From NCBI GenBank assembly GCA_037200685.1, contig JBBCIG010000016.1, forward strand, positions 372,001 through 436,000: a stretch of 64,000 nt of DNA, given 5' to 3'. Made by a program: the position numbers and the translations under genes. Below the pieces are notes generated by a model. It saw only the letters and a program-made list of their open reading frames with translations, was not told the DNA's origin and did not search any database. Shown piece after piece: positions 45,825-55,188 of this stretch (the stretch's first letter is position 1; each line of letters starts with the position of its first letter). Origin of the DNA: JAJKIP01 sp037200685. GTDB taxonomy: Bacteria; Bacteroidota; Bacteroidia; Chitinophagales; Chitinophagaceae.

Positions 45825-47042
45825 ATGAACCGATTCATTTTATTAATACTGCTGGCGGTTATGTCCATGCAGGCTGGCGCCCAACTCAGTAAACGTGTTT
45901 TTCACAACGATCCAAAAAATTACAGGTTACTGTCTGCCGTGCATGCCGGGGCCGGGCAAATGGAATTTACCCAAATCATTGGCCGTGATGATTTGTCAAC
46001 GAACTTTCTTTACCTGCATGCAGGGGTGATCCATGCCAAAGGCGGCATCGGTCATCATTTTCATCATACTATCGAAGAAATGTATGTGATACTCGATGCG
46101 GAAGAAGCAGAGTATACGATCAACGGTCACACATCAAAGATAAAAGGCCCCGTCGTTGTCCCCTGCAAGATGGGAGACGCCCATGCCGTGTATAATACAA
46201 GCGGCAAACCCCTACGCTGGCTCAACTTCGCTGTTAGTTTGACAAAGGGACGCAGCGATAACTTTGACCTGGCTGATAACCGTGTTGGTGCAAAACTCGA
46301 TCCGATACCGGTATTTGTTTCTGGTCAATTAAAAAAAGAAAGCCTTCGTGCCAATAGTCCTGCTTATCCTGGTGCTGGTGTTATGTACCGCAGGGTGCTG
46401 GGCCCGGACATATTTAGTACAAGCTGGAACCATGTTGACCATGTCATCATACCTGCCGGCATTACCGCCGGCCCACGCAAGTTAGAAGGCATCGAAGAAG
46501 TTTATTACGTGATGAAAGGCTCCGGAACCTTTGCTGTTAATAATGAATCCGCCGCTTTTAATGCCGATGATGCGTTTACCGGGAAATTAGGCGAAGCGGT
46601 TTCTATAACCAATACAGGAAAAGATGATCTTGAACTGCTGGTGATCGGTATTTCCGCTACCAAACAAAAAGGTGCCAATTTATCAGCAGCGCCTGCTAAA
46701 CCAAAGGCAATGGTATTGCAGATGGACTTTGTTGTTGCAAAAGAAAATAGTGAAGCGTTTGAAAAAATGTATTCGTCCATCTATGTGCCGGCAATGACAG
46801 TACAAAAGGGTTACCTGGAATCAAAAATATTGCGTCTTTACCCGGATAGTGTCGCCCGTTCCATTGAAGCCGAGCCAACAACTTATAATTACCAGATCCA
46901 AATTTGTTTTGATACCGAAGAAAACCGGCGTCGCTGGGTAGCGAGTGACCAGCATAAGATTGCCTGGCCGGCTGCTACCAAACTGGCCAAAGAATTTAAG
47001 TGGCGGGGTTATGATGTGATGGGTGATGATGATCATCATTGA
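45825..47042 (+). CDS. Exported double-cupin protein with C-terminal ABM-like domain
   Basis: A 405-residue protein with a signal peptide (FILLILLAVMSMQAGAQ). The first cupin (about 60-135) has the metal-binding pattern HHFHHTIEEMYVIL with a downstream DAHAVYNT. The second cupin (about 185-270) lacks the full His set (LEGIEEVYYVMKGSGTFAVN). The last ~100 residues (MVLQMDFVVAKENSEAFEKM... ) resemble a dimeric alpha/beta-barrel (ABM-type) domain. The function is unknown; a periplasmic small-molecule oxygenase or isomerase is possible. Confidence 0.72.
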   Translation: MNRFILLILLAVMSMQAGAQLSKRVFHNDPKNYRLLSAVHAGAGQMEFTQIIGRDDLSTNFLYLHAGVIHAKGGIGHHFHHTIEEMYVILDAEEAEYTINGHTSKIKGPVVVPCKMGDAHAVYNTSGKPLRWLNFAVSLTKGRSDNFDLADNRVGAKLDPIPVFVSGQLKKESLRANSPAYPGAGVMYRRVLGPDIFSTSWNHVDHVIIPAGITAGPRKLEGIEEVYYVMKGSGTFAVNNESAAFNADDAFTGKLGEAVSITNTGKDDLELLVIGISATKQKGANLSAAPAKPKAMVLQMDFVVAKENSEAFEKMYSSIYVPAMTVQKGYLESKILRLYPDSVARSIEAEPTTYNYQIQICFDTEENRRRWVASDQHKIAWPAATKLAKEFKWRGYDVMGDDDHH

Positions 47043-47111
47043 TGAGTAACCCTGGCTTATAAAAATATTGCATTGCAAGAGTGATTTTTTAATAGTCCTA
47101 AATTAAGACTC

Positions 47112-47618
47112 ATGCGAAGTATCAAGCACATGCTTTTCGGCTTAGTATCAATTTCCTTTTGCCTTTCATCATGTACACAACCAGGCAGCGAAAGCATTAC
47201 TAAAATGCAGTTCGAAAAGATCATATTTCATTCAAGCCGTTGCTATGGCAGCTGCCCGCAAATTGATTTCCAGGTTGACAGCACGAGAAATATTTTTATT
47301 AACCGGAAATATTTCAAGTCGAAAAGTGAAGAAGATAAATCTAAGTCCGGATCATTTAAAGGTGTTTTAGACATTGACACTTACAATGATCTTCTGCAAA
47401 TTTTAGAGAAAAGCGATTATACTAATTTAAAATTCCCTGATATCACTTGCTGCGATGGCGTAATAACAACAATTATCATTTATAGTAACAATAAAAGGAC
47501 TTATTTAAAGTCCATGACTCCGCCAAAAGAATCGTCAGCACTAATTGCATTCTTACATAAATTAGGCACAGAAAGTGAGTTAACAAAAATTAGTGATGCT
47601 ATAACGCTGGAAGAATAA
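47112..47618 (+). CDS. DUF6438-type lipoprotein
   Basis: A 168-residue lipoprotein (SISFCLSSCTQPG, Cys21) with the DUF6438 motif IIFHSSRCYGSCPQIDFQVD and a second Cys pair (DITCCDGVITT). The two Cys pairs may form disulfides in the periplasm. It is preceded by a 69-bp gap and runs in the same direction as the cupin gene. No specific role is known for the family. Confidence 0.72.
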   Translation: MRSIKHMLFGLVSISFCLSSCTQPGSESITKMQFEKIIFHSSRCYGSCPQIDFQVDSTRNIFINRKYFKSKSEEDKSKSGSFKGVLDIDTYNDLLQILEKSDYTNLKFPDITCCDGVITTIIIYSNNKRTYLKSMTPPKESSALIAFLHKLGTESELTKISDAITLEE

Positions 47619-47672
47619 ACCGCCTAAATAGCTCCGCTCGATATAAGTTATTTATTCGCCAGGTAAGTGAAT

Positions 47673-48740
47673 TTATTCTCTGTAAAAATAATTACCAAGA
47701 AAAATGCGGTATACCGATGAAGCAAACAATTCAATTTGGTTTTGCTGTAATAATTGTTCCGCTTCCGATGAATAATCAACAGGTCGTTTACAACCGGGGT
47801 ATTCCATGGTGATGATGCGCATCGCCTCCCGGCTTTTTGAAGGATCTTCTTCATTCGCCACCGCAGTCGATGCCCATGTACCCAGCGATACACCGCTTCC
47901 ACGATTTGCATTCAAGCTTGATCCCGTCATATTTCTTTTTTGAAAAAAACCGGCAGGTGCAGGCAGCGGATCTTTATAATAAAGCGCCGTTGGTTTTTTA
48001 TTCAAATGGTTTCCATTCACATTGCCACCTCCTTCATCTATATATTCAGCCATTGCAATGGCGAGGCTGCTGTCAGATGCATAGCCCAACGCAATGCCCC
48101 TGTCATCTGTCCGCGGATCTGCATACACGCCACCGTAACCCGTATTTCTTATTGCGTGAATATTGATAATCCGCTGCGGGCGGAAAGACTGAATAAGTTG
48201 TAACAACAATTGATTTTCAATTTCTATTTTTCTTCCCAAATGATCTAAGCCTGTTTGTTCATCAAATGCCCTTCCCGGTGATGGCATCTGCCTGTTAGGG
48301 TCTACTGAATAAGGCATTGAATAGCGTCCGATATTGGCTTCGCTGCCAATATGCATTGGATTATTGATAGCCATAACCGCATTATCAGGAAACAGTGAAG
48401 GGATAACGATAACATTGTAATAGTTACCCCACCCTTGCTGTAGTTGACCGATAAGGGTTTTAGCTACTTCTACAGAAGAAAGTTCAGAGCCGTGTACACC
48501 TGCAATCACCAAGGCACTTTTATCACTGCTGCCGGGAAAATACCAGGCTTCTACATTACGCTGCTGCTTTGACCGGCCCAATAAGAAATGAGCGGCTCTC
48601 TTTTCCTTCATAATCTTTACCAATACTTCTTTATCAAAGGGAACGTCCGCAGGATAAGCAATATCTTTTGCTGCAAAGCTATTGGCGAGCAAGATCACCG
48701 GGCATGCAATAAGAAATAATATGATAAAAGGAACCCGCAT
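47673..48740 (-). CDS. Exported M14-family zinc carboxypeptidase
   Basis: A 355-residue protein with a signal peptide (IILFLIACPVILLANSFA) and an M14 carboxypeptidase domain. Zinc ligands are HGSE (in VIAGVHGSELSSVEVAKTL) and the His in IINIHAIRNTGYGG; the catalytic Glu is in ITMEYPGCKRP. Substrate-binding NPMHIGSEANIGRYSMPYSV and VDPNR are also typical. It probably trims peptides or peptidoglycan stems in the periplasm. It converges with the DUF6438 gene. Confidence 0.85.
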   Translation of the reverse strand: MRVPFIILFLIACPVILLANSFAAKDIAYPADVPFDKEVLVKIMKEKRAAHFLLGRSKQQRNVEAWYFPGSSDKSALVIAGVHGSELSSVEVAKTLIGQLQQGWGNYYNVIVIPSLFPDNAVMAINNPMHIGSEANIGRYSMPYSVDPNRQMPSPGRAFDEQTGLDHLGRKIEIENQLLLQLIQSFRPQRIINIHAIRNTGYGGVYADPRTDDRGIALGYASDSSLAIAMAEYIDEGGGNVNGNHLNKKPTALYYKDPLPAPAGFFQKRNMTGSSLNANRGSGVSLGTWASTAVANEEDPSKSREAMRIITMEYPGCKRPVDYSSEAEQLLQQNQIELFASSVYRIFLGNYFYRE

Positions 48741-48965
48741 TGTAAATACATTGAATAAGGTTTATAAATTAGTTTTTGAATTTTCATTTGTTACTACGAT
48801 TACAGGCACAAAGATGGCCTTGCTATAAAGGCTTGACCATACCGCTTTTCATGAATTGCAATAAATATTGAATGAAATGAGGTGCTATAAAAGATGGATA
48901 TCTGTTGGTAAATCTTGTTACCTCTACGAAGAGGGAAATTATGGCAGTGTCTTAGGGGAAATCTG

Positions 48966-49048
48966 GAACCACGAAGACAGTAAGACACAAAGCCGCACTA
49001 AGTTTTCTTCTTTGTGATTCTTGGCGTCCTTGTGACTTCGTGGTTCAA
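48966..49048. repeat. Long inverted repeat (AACCACGAAG type)
   Basis: GGAACCACGAAGACAGTAAG at the left and CTTGTGACTTCGTGGTTC at the right form the ends of a large imperfect hairpin with internal CACAAAG/CTTTGTG. This element type is common between genes in Bacteroidota. The 433-bp gap around it (48741-49173) holds no gene. Confidence 0.6.
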
Positions 49049-49173
49049 CAATGAATAATAATTTTTCAAATGAGAAGCTATCAAAGTTGTTGATGATGGA
49101 ACTTTTGATCTATTTTCGTTATAGTCAACTCTCATGAGATAACCTTAACCTAATTCAATCAACCGACTTGGCT

Positions 49174-49761
49174 ATGAAAAAATATTTACTAATATCATTA
49201 TTACTCTTCGCTTTTAAAAGTGATAAACTTCCTGAAGGATGGATCGAAATTGAGAAAACTAAAGTTGGAGGTGAAAAGATTGAAATTTATTTCTTTGACT
49301 ACATGTCAAAGTTAGAAACCATTCAACCGAATTACTTACAATATAAAGGCCGTGAGTTTACTAATTTTCTTCAAAAAGTTCAATTCGAGTTTCCAGCTTA
49401 TGTTGCCAAAAGAGATTTAAAGAAAGAAGATTCTGTTATTTATTTTGTTTTAAGACCTAATATCGATAAATCCGATCGTCCTTATTTTTTTGATTTAGAA
49501 ATAGTAAAAGTTGAAAAAGATTTTCCTATTAACTCTTTAGAAAATAAAGAATCTTATAAATACAGAATTCTAAAAACAACTGATGCAAATGGCTGCAGAG
49601 GATCCCTGGTAACCGAATACAATAAAATAATTCAAAACAATCCAAATAGAGCGCAGCTTATCGGAAATGGTATCCAAATAGCTGATAGCATCTTTACAAG
49701 GGTAATTCCCTATGAAGAGTTTAAAAAACCCTTCCTAAAAATTATTGAAGCAAATCTTTAA
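49174..49761 (+). CDS. Exported hypothetical protein
   Basis: A 195-residue protein starting MKKYLLISLLLFAF (ATG at 49174; an in-frame TTG at 49168 is less likely). The short hydrophobic N-terminus is a probable signal sequence, followed by a polar, Lys-rich body with alternating strand pattern (WIEIEKTKVGGEKIEIYFFD, YVAKRDLKKEDSVIYFVL). No family was recognised. Base composition is more AT-rich than the neighbours, which might reflect transfer. It converges tail to tail, 3 bp away, with the M1 peptidase gene. Confidence 0.55.
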   Translation: MKKYLLISLLLFAFKSDKLPEGWIEIEKTKVGGEKIEIYFFDYMSKLETIQPNYLQYKGREFTNFLQKVQFEFPAYVAKRDLKKEDSVIYFVLRPNIDKSDRPYFFDLEIVKVEKDFPINSLENKESYKYRILKTTDANGCRGSLVTEYNKIIQNNPNRAQLIGNGIQIADSIFTRVIPYEEFKKPFLKIIEANL

Positions 49762-49764
49762 ACC

Positions 49765-51663
49765 CTAAAACCCCTTCTGCCCTTCCGCCTCTCTCACATT
49801 ATCATTTTCATTCGCATCCATAAAAATTCCGCCATCCAATTTTACAGACTGAATTTTCTTTTTAGTCGAAACAGTAACAACAGTTTGCTGTGCGTCCTTT
49901 TCCCAAACCGAAGAACTGATATGTTTTTTCTCACTGGTGCCATCTGTATAAGTGATAACAACATCGGCCGGTGCGAAGAAACCACCCGCATTTTTCACAG
50001 TAATGTTATAACCACCAGAAGTTTGCTTTACATTATCAACAGCAAGGTCAATATAACCCGTACCGAAAAACCAATTATTCCAGAACCAGTTTAAATTTTT
50101 ACCGGACACATCATTGAATGTATTGAAGAAGTCCCACGGCATAGGGTGCTTGCCGTTCCAGCGCTCCATGTAGGCATGCAAACATTTTTTAAACATATCC
50201 TCTCCCAGCATATCCATCACGGCGAGATAACCCAACGAAGCTTTACCGTATTCATTATTACCAAAACCTCCCGTCAGGCTCATCGCATCGCCGGGAACAA
50301 TAATAGGTATTTGTTCATCTGATGCTGCATCGTTGATCCACCCGTTCACACGAAACCGTTTATAAAAATTTTCCGCTCTTTCTTTTCCCATATCATCCCT
50401 GCCGATCAATAATTCAAATGTCGTCGCCCATCCCTCATCCATAAAACCATAACGGGTTTCATTGATGCCCATATAAAAAGGCATATAGGTATGCGCAATT
50501 TCATGCTCCGCTACAAATTTGGAAAAAGTGGTGTCTTTATTTGTTCCGTCATTCACCATCATCGGGTATTCCATATCCGCATAACCCTGTACCACGGTCA
50601 TCTTTTCGTACGGGTAAGAAATACCGGGCCAGTTGTTGGAAAACCAACTTAATGAATGACGTGTAAAACCAGCCATGTGATGGAAATCCATCGCCGTATC
50701 ATTATACGCCGCTTGTGTGCTGGCCCTGCGGTTTGTTTTTTTATCTACTACCACGCTTGCCGCATCCCATACATAATGATCGCTGATACAAAAAGTCATA
50801 TCAGGAATATTACTGGCTGTGAATTGCCAGCTATTCATTTCATTTTGCGTTGTTATATTTTTCGCGGCTATATCTTCCTTCATAGCTACGTGTATCACGT
50901 CGTCAGAAGTGAACGATTCCGAATAACGTTTTAAAGCAGCAGGCTGCAATAATGTTTCCGGTTTTTGCAACGTACCCGTGCCCCAAACAATATAATTCTT
51001 CGGAACGTTAAGCGTAACCGTATAATCATTGAAATCGCTGTAAAATTCATGGGAGTCTACAAAGGGTATCCTATCCCATCCATAGTAATCATCATAGACA
51101 GCAACCCGCGGATAGAAATACGCAAGAAAATATGTAGTGGAATCAATCATTCCCTCGCGGTTGCTTTGCAGCGATATTTCATAATGCCAGTCAAATGACA
51201 ATTGAACAGAATCATGCGGCAGCAACGGCTTCGGTAAACGAAAAGCCATGTTGGTAAATACCATCGGGTCATTCCGGAACCTTGCCGGTTTTCCATCTAC
51301 CAGTAACTTATCTACCTGCATTCCCGAACTGAGATAATCAGCGGCGGCAGCGGTATTCCTTGGGGCCCCGGCTTTGTGAATGTTCAGGAAAAGTTTGATC
51401 CCCGGGGTTATGATCGTATCAGGGCTATTATTAAAATACGTAATCGTTTCCGTGCCTTTAATAATACGGCCGGGCGGCATAACAGTAATAGTAATATTAT
51501 ATCTTCCGTGGTTCTGCCAGTAATTTTTACCGGGCTTACCGTTCATCGACCTTGTTCCCTTTTCATACGTCTCTTTAATATCCCGTGGCATAAAAAGATC
51601 CTGCGCTTGCGAAAGCTGCGAACAAAAAACAGCGATGCTGAATAAATATATATACCTGTGCAT
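49765..51663 (-). CDS. Exported M1-family metallopeptidase
   Basis: A 632-residue gluzincin aminopeptidase-like protein. The start MHRYIYLFSIAVFCSQLSQAQ (51663) gives a proper signal peptide; a longer in-frame start at 51681 adds MPINYT in front of it. The zinc-binding motif HEIAHTYMPF with the third ligand Glu in YGFMDEGWATTFE is present (HExxH...E). The GxMxN exopeptidase loop appears as YADMEYPMM. The C-terminal part (ISSSVWEKDAQQTVVTVSTK) is a beta-sandwich. It probably digests peptides in the periplasm. Confidence 0.9.
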   Translation of the reverse strand: MHRYIYLFSIAVFCSQLSQAQDLFMPRDIKETYEKGTRSMNGKPGKNYWQNHGRYNITITVMPPGRIIKGTETITYFNNSPDTIITPGIKLFLNIHKAGAPRNTAAAADYLSSGMQVDKLLVDGKPARFRNDPMVFTNMAFRLPKPLLPHDSVQLSFDWHYEISLQSNREGMIDSTTYFLAYFYPRVAVYDDYYGWDRIPFVDSHEFYSDFNDYTVTLNVPKNYIVWGTGTLQKPETLLQPAALKRYSESFTSDDVIHVAMKEDIAAKNITTQNEMNSWQFTASNIPDMTFCISDHYVWDAASVVVDKKTNRRASTQAAYNDTAMDFHHMAGFTRHSLSWFSNNWPGISYPYEKMTVVQGYADMEYPMMVNDGTNKDTTFSKFVAEHEIAHTYMPFYMGINETRYGFMDEGWATTFELLIGRDDMGKERAENFYKRFRVNGWINDAASDEQIPIIVPGDAMSLTGGFGNNEYGKASLGYLAVMDMLGEDMFKKCLHAYMERWNGKHPMPWDFFNTFNDVSGKNLNWFWNNWFFGTGYIDLAVDNVKQTSGGYNITVKNAGGFFAPADVVITYTDGTSEKKHISSSVWEKDAQQTVVTVSTKKKIQSVKLDGGIFMDANENDNVREAEGQKGF

Positions 51664-51874
51664 AGTGTAGTTTATCGGCAAGATTAAAAGAATTTGCCTT
51701 GTTAAAGTTACGGGTTGTGACAGGTGGTAAGGAAAAATGATAACTGAACCCTCTGTCTCCGCCTACCCCAATTTCCATCGGGGCTAAAGGAAGAACTTAG
51801 GCCGATAAATATTTTACGAACAGGTAGGTTCTTTATCAAGCAAGTTATTATTTGGAACCCAGCAACGGTTCCCT

Positions 51875-51930
51875 GGTCATCGTCCCTTGCGTCGTACACT
51901 TGTACTGTTGTAATTCTACTGAGCATTGTC
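51875..51930 (+). repeat. Dispersed intergenic repeat, diverged copy D
   Basis: GGTCATCGTCCCTTGCGTCG followed by TACACTTGTACTG matches the central part of copies A, B and G. The left and right ends are lost or diverged. It lies in the 1.1-kb gene-free gap 51664-52792. Confidence 0.45.
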
Positions 51931-52124
51931 GAAGTATCTGCATTTTTGTCGCAGGCTCCTCATTCCTCGGGGTGACAAGGAAGAGTATGCCTGATTTGTA
52001 ATTTCCTCTTAAGGGGTAGTTTTAATTGTAAAATTTTTTCTTGTCGTGGCGAGGAACGAGCCATCTGTCTTATCCCGATTTCGCATTATAATATTGAAAC
52101 CATTAAAATGGTTATGGGGAAAAT

Positions 52125-52470
52125 TCATTATTCTTTTTACCCATGGTTGAAACCATGGGCTTTTAAATACCACCCCTTCGGGGTTTTGAAATTTATTCGA
52201 ATATTGTTATTCTATATTAATGCCACCCTTTCAGGGTTAAAATAATCCCGAAGGGATGATATTAATATAGAATGTAAACACAAACCACCCGGACAAACCC
52301 CGAAGGGGTGATATTAATTTTATTCATTTAATAAACCATTAAAATGGTTTTATAATGCCGGTTTCTATATAGCCCACGGCTTAAGCCGTGGGCTGAGAAG
52401 AAGAGAATTCGCCTAACCATTTTAATGGTTTAAAATGTCCTTTTAAATTATAAAGACACCCTACAGGATT
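52125..52470. repeat. Cluster of short perfect palindromes
   Basis: A run of small inverted repeats: AACCATTAAAATGGTT-type units (repeated at 52098, 52329 and 52417), CCCATGGTTGAAACCATGGG, ACCCCTTCGGGGTTT, CCCGAAGGGATGATATTAAT, AACCCCGAAGGGGTGATATT and GCCCACGGCTTAAGCCGTGG. The same type recurs near 61.8 kb. Such C/G-capped palindromes are frequent between genes in Bacteroidota genomes; their role is unknown. No gene occurs in 51664-52792. Confidence 0.65.
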
Positions 52471-52509
52471 TTAAATCTTCCGGCATTTATGATTGAAAGA
52501 AAATCTTCG

Positions 52510-52650
52510 CAAATGCTCAATAGAATTACCGAACGCTGAAGTGTGCGACCATTCGACTTCGCTCATGGTAAACTGCGACGCTAATTGCTGAATAGAGAAC
52601 AGAAAGATGAACGGAGCGTCGCAACAGGCGATGCCATGAAAAACTGAAGC
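52510..52650 (-). repeat. Dispersed intergenic repeat, copy E (reverse)
   Basis: AAATGCTCAATAGAATTACC, then GAACGCTGAAGTGTGCGACC, then ATTGCTGAATAGAGAAC and GGAGCGTCGCAACAGGCGAT. It is the reverse complement of the copy A/B type, with a second internal unit, and lies upstream of the enolase-superfamily gene. Confidence 0.6.
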
Positions 52651-52792
52651 CGGATAAATGCACAGCATCCTGCAAATAATTAAACATACTATTTTTTAAA
52701 CCCGTCAATAAAATAAGCGACCTGTTATTCATTCCTTCGTAAATTGCTGTAACGTATTTTGCACATAACGATTACCGCCAAAAACCAAAACA

Positions 52793-54112
52793 ATGGAAAA
52801 AAATGTTTCAAGAAGAAACTGGCTTAAAAAATTATCAGTAGGTGTAGCCGGTCTTGCAATAGGTGAACAAACTTTCGGCCGCTCCCGCACTGGTGAAAAA
52901 ACAACTCCATTTAATTCTTCGCTGGCATTGATCGATCCGAAAGATCCGATTAAGATCACAAAGCTGGAGATCATTCCTGTTAATACATTGCGAACAATTT
53001 TTGTAAAAATGCATACGGATGCGGGCATCATCGGCATTGGTGAAGGCACCGTGGAAGGAAGAATAAATACCGTAGTGGCTGCTATACATGAACTGGAAAA
53101 ATATTTGATTGGAAAAGACCCGAGACAACCCGCTTATCACTGGCAGGCGATGTACCGTCATGCTTTTTACCGTGGTGATATTATTCTTACCAGCGCTTTA
53201 TCTTCAGTTGATATCGCTATGTGGGACATAAAAGGAAAAGCATTGGGTGTACCTGTTTATGAATTATTGGGCGGGCCAACCCGTGACCGTATCCGTGTAT
53301 ACGGACAAGCGCAAACACCCGAAGGTGCGAAGCAAGTGATAGCGGAAGGATATCAATCGATGAAAGTGGGTATCACCTCCAGCCGCGGACGCCTGTCACG
53401 GTATGTAGAGAACCCCGATTTTATCCAGGGCATTGTTGAAAATGTAAGGGCCATTCGTGAAGTGATAGGGCCTAAGGTTGATATGGGTATTGAATTGCAT
53501 GCAGATCATGAACCGCAGACTGCTATGCTGTTGATAAAAGCGCTGGAACAATTTCAACCCTGGTTTTATGAAGAGCCGATACAACACCAGAACCTTCCAT
53601 TGATGGCGGAGATGGCGAAGAAAACGTATATACCATTTGCAACCGGCGAACGCATGGTGACCAAATGGCAATTCCGTGATTTGCTTACGCTGGGTTCGGC
53701 TTCTTTATTACAACCCGACATTACGCATTGCGGTGGAATAACCGAAATGAAAGCGATCGCTACGATGGCCGAAGCATTTTATGCTGCGATGCTGCCGCAT
53801 GCAAAAGAAGGTATCGTTGGCGCCGTGGCTTCGATGCATGTGATGGCTTCTATTCCAAACCTTCTTGCGCATGAGCTACCGAGTTTACAAGCCGCACCAA
53901 AAGATAAAGTGGAAAGAAGTTACCTCGGTAAAAGCTATATTAAAAAACCATTGGTGATGACGGAAGGCCATATTGTTATTAAAGGAAATTTTGATGGCCC
54001 GGGACTTGGTCTTGAACTCGATGATAATTTAATAGATAATGAACGAGGTGTTCCGGAATGGGAGTTTCCTGAGATGTGGGATAGTTTTGATAAGTCTGTA
54101 TTAGATCACTAA
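52793..54112 (+). CDS. Mandelate racemase/muconate lactonising-type enolase-superfamily enzyme, Tat-like signal
   Basis: A 439-residue protein. The N-terminus SRRNWLKKLSVGVAGLAIG is a twin-arginine-like signal, so a periplasmic location is likely. The body has the MR/MLE N-terminal capping domain (about 55-165) and the barrel with metal ligands in MGIELHADHE, WFYEEPIQ and FATGERMV, and the catalytic motif near PDITHCGGITEM and MLPHAKEGIVG. The pattern is closest to galactonate dehydratase-like members, so a sugar-acid dehydratase is the best guess. It precedes a minus-strand esterase. Confidence 0.85.
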   Translation: MEKNVSRRNWLKKLSVGVAGLAIGEQTFGRSRTGEKTTPFNSSLALIDPKDPIKITKLEIIPVNTLRTIFVKMHTDAGIIGIGEGTVEGRINTVVAAIHELEKYLIGKDPRQPAYHWQAMYRHAFYRGDIILTSALSSVDIAMWDIKGKALGVPVYELLGGPTRDRIRVYGQAQTPEGAKQVIAEGYQSMKVGITSSRGRLSRYVENPDFIQGIVENVRAIREVIGPKVDMGIELHADHEPQTAMLLIKALEQFQPWFYEEPIQHQNLPLMAEMAKKTYIPFATGERMVTKWQFRDLLTLGSASLLQPDITHCGGITEMKAIATMAEAFYAAMLPHAKEGIVGAVASMHVMASIPNLLAHELPSLQAAPKDKVERSYLGKSYIKKPLVMTEGHIVIKGNFDGPGLGLELDDNLIDNERGVPEWEFPEMWDSFDKSVLDH

Positions 54113-54196
54113 GAGAGTTCAGAGTTAGGAGTTAAGAGTTCAGAGCCGGTTGCTGTGTGTAGTGTAAGTTTTTACTTTTAAATTTTGACTTTTTAT

Positions 54197-55048
54197 TTAT
54201 AGATGCTCCTTCAACCAAATCTCCAATAACCCCGGCCATGTCTCGGCCGCTTTATTACCGGGATACATGCCGTAACCATGCCCGCCTTTGGGAAGCATGT
54301 GCAATTCTACACTTGCTTTTGCTTCCTGCAGCGCTTTTCCTAAGGCGAGTGAACTTGGCGCACTGCCATCATCCATTGTTTGAAAAATAAAAGTATCCGC
54401 TGTTTTATCTTTTGCTTTTAGTTCGGGGCTGAGTGTTTTATTTGGCCCATCGCTGAGGTAACCGGGATAAATAATGATCATGGCATTTGGCTTGTCTGAT
54501 ACAGCATCAGCTGCATCCTGCGTTGGATATAGTTGCGCTGAATCCGTCATTTCCACTCTTGCCACTACATGAGCGCCGGCGGAGAAACCTATAGCGCCAA
54601 TCTTGTTGGGATCAATACCATATTTTTTTGCATTGTACCGTATGAGTTTCATACAACGTTGCATGTCCTGCAAAGCGCCGTTTCTTTTATCGGGTACACG
54701 GTATTGTAATACAAAAACAGTGTAGCCCAATGTATTTAACCAGCGGGCAACATTGTATCCTTCTTTTTCCGCTGCTAACCGTACATAACCACCACCGGGA
54801 CAAACCACCATCGCTTTACCATTCTTTTTTTCTTTCGCAGGTTCGAAGACTGCGTAAAAAGGATTGGTGACTTCGGTTACCCGTGGCGTTCCGTCTTCAA
54901 TGATGGTAATGACATTGGCTGATTTGGGTTTTGTTTCTCCCGGCACAGCCTTCGGCCATAAATAAACGGAATCGGTTTGTGCAGAAATGGTTTGTGTGCA
55001 AACAAGTAATAGCAGCGTAAGCAATTTTGAAAGGTGCATAATCGGCAA
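54197..55048 (-). CDS. Exported alpha/beta hydrolase, BD-FAE/xylan esterase-like
   Basis: A 283-residue protein with a signal peptide (LLTLLLLVCTQTISAQ) and an alpha/beta-hydrolase fold. The oxyanion loop is VVCPGGGYVRLAAEKEG, the nucleophile is in the GFSAGAHV elbow (Ser), and a His is in LPKGGHGYGMYPG near the C-terminus. An acidic residue in FQTMDDGSAP completes the triad. The GGGY oxyanion loop is typical of acetyl-xylan or feruloyl esterases. It converges on the sugar-acid dehydratase-like gene, which supports a role in plant-derived carbohydrate use. Confidence 0.86.
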   Translation of the reverse strand: MPIMHLSKLLTLLLLVCTQTISAQTDSVYLWPKAVPGETKPKSANVITIIEDGTPRVTEVTNPFYAVFEPAKEKKNGKAMVVCPGGGYVRLAAEKEGYNVARWLNTLGYTVFVLQYRVPDKRNGALQDMQRCMKLIRYNAKKYGIDPNKIGAIGFSAGAHVVARVEMTDSAQLYPTQDAADAVSDKPNAMIIIYPGYLSDGPNKTLSPELKAKDKTADTFIFQTMDDGSAPSSLALGKALQEAKASVELHMLPKGGHGYGMYPGNKAAETWPGLLEIWLKEHL

Positions 55049-55188
55049 GAGGTTTAGGGTTTTAAAGATAAATAATAGTTAGGAGTTAGGAATTATGAGT
55101 TATGAATTAAGCCTGGCTAAAACAATAGAATTATTTCTGACTTTTTCTTCTTTTCGTATCTTCAAAAAGCAATTACACCCAAAACTAT

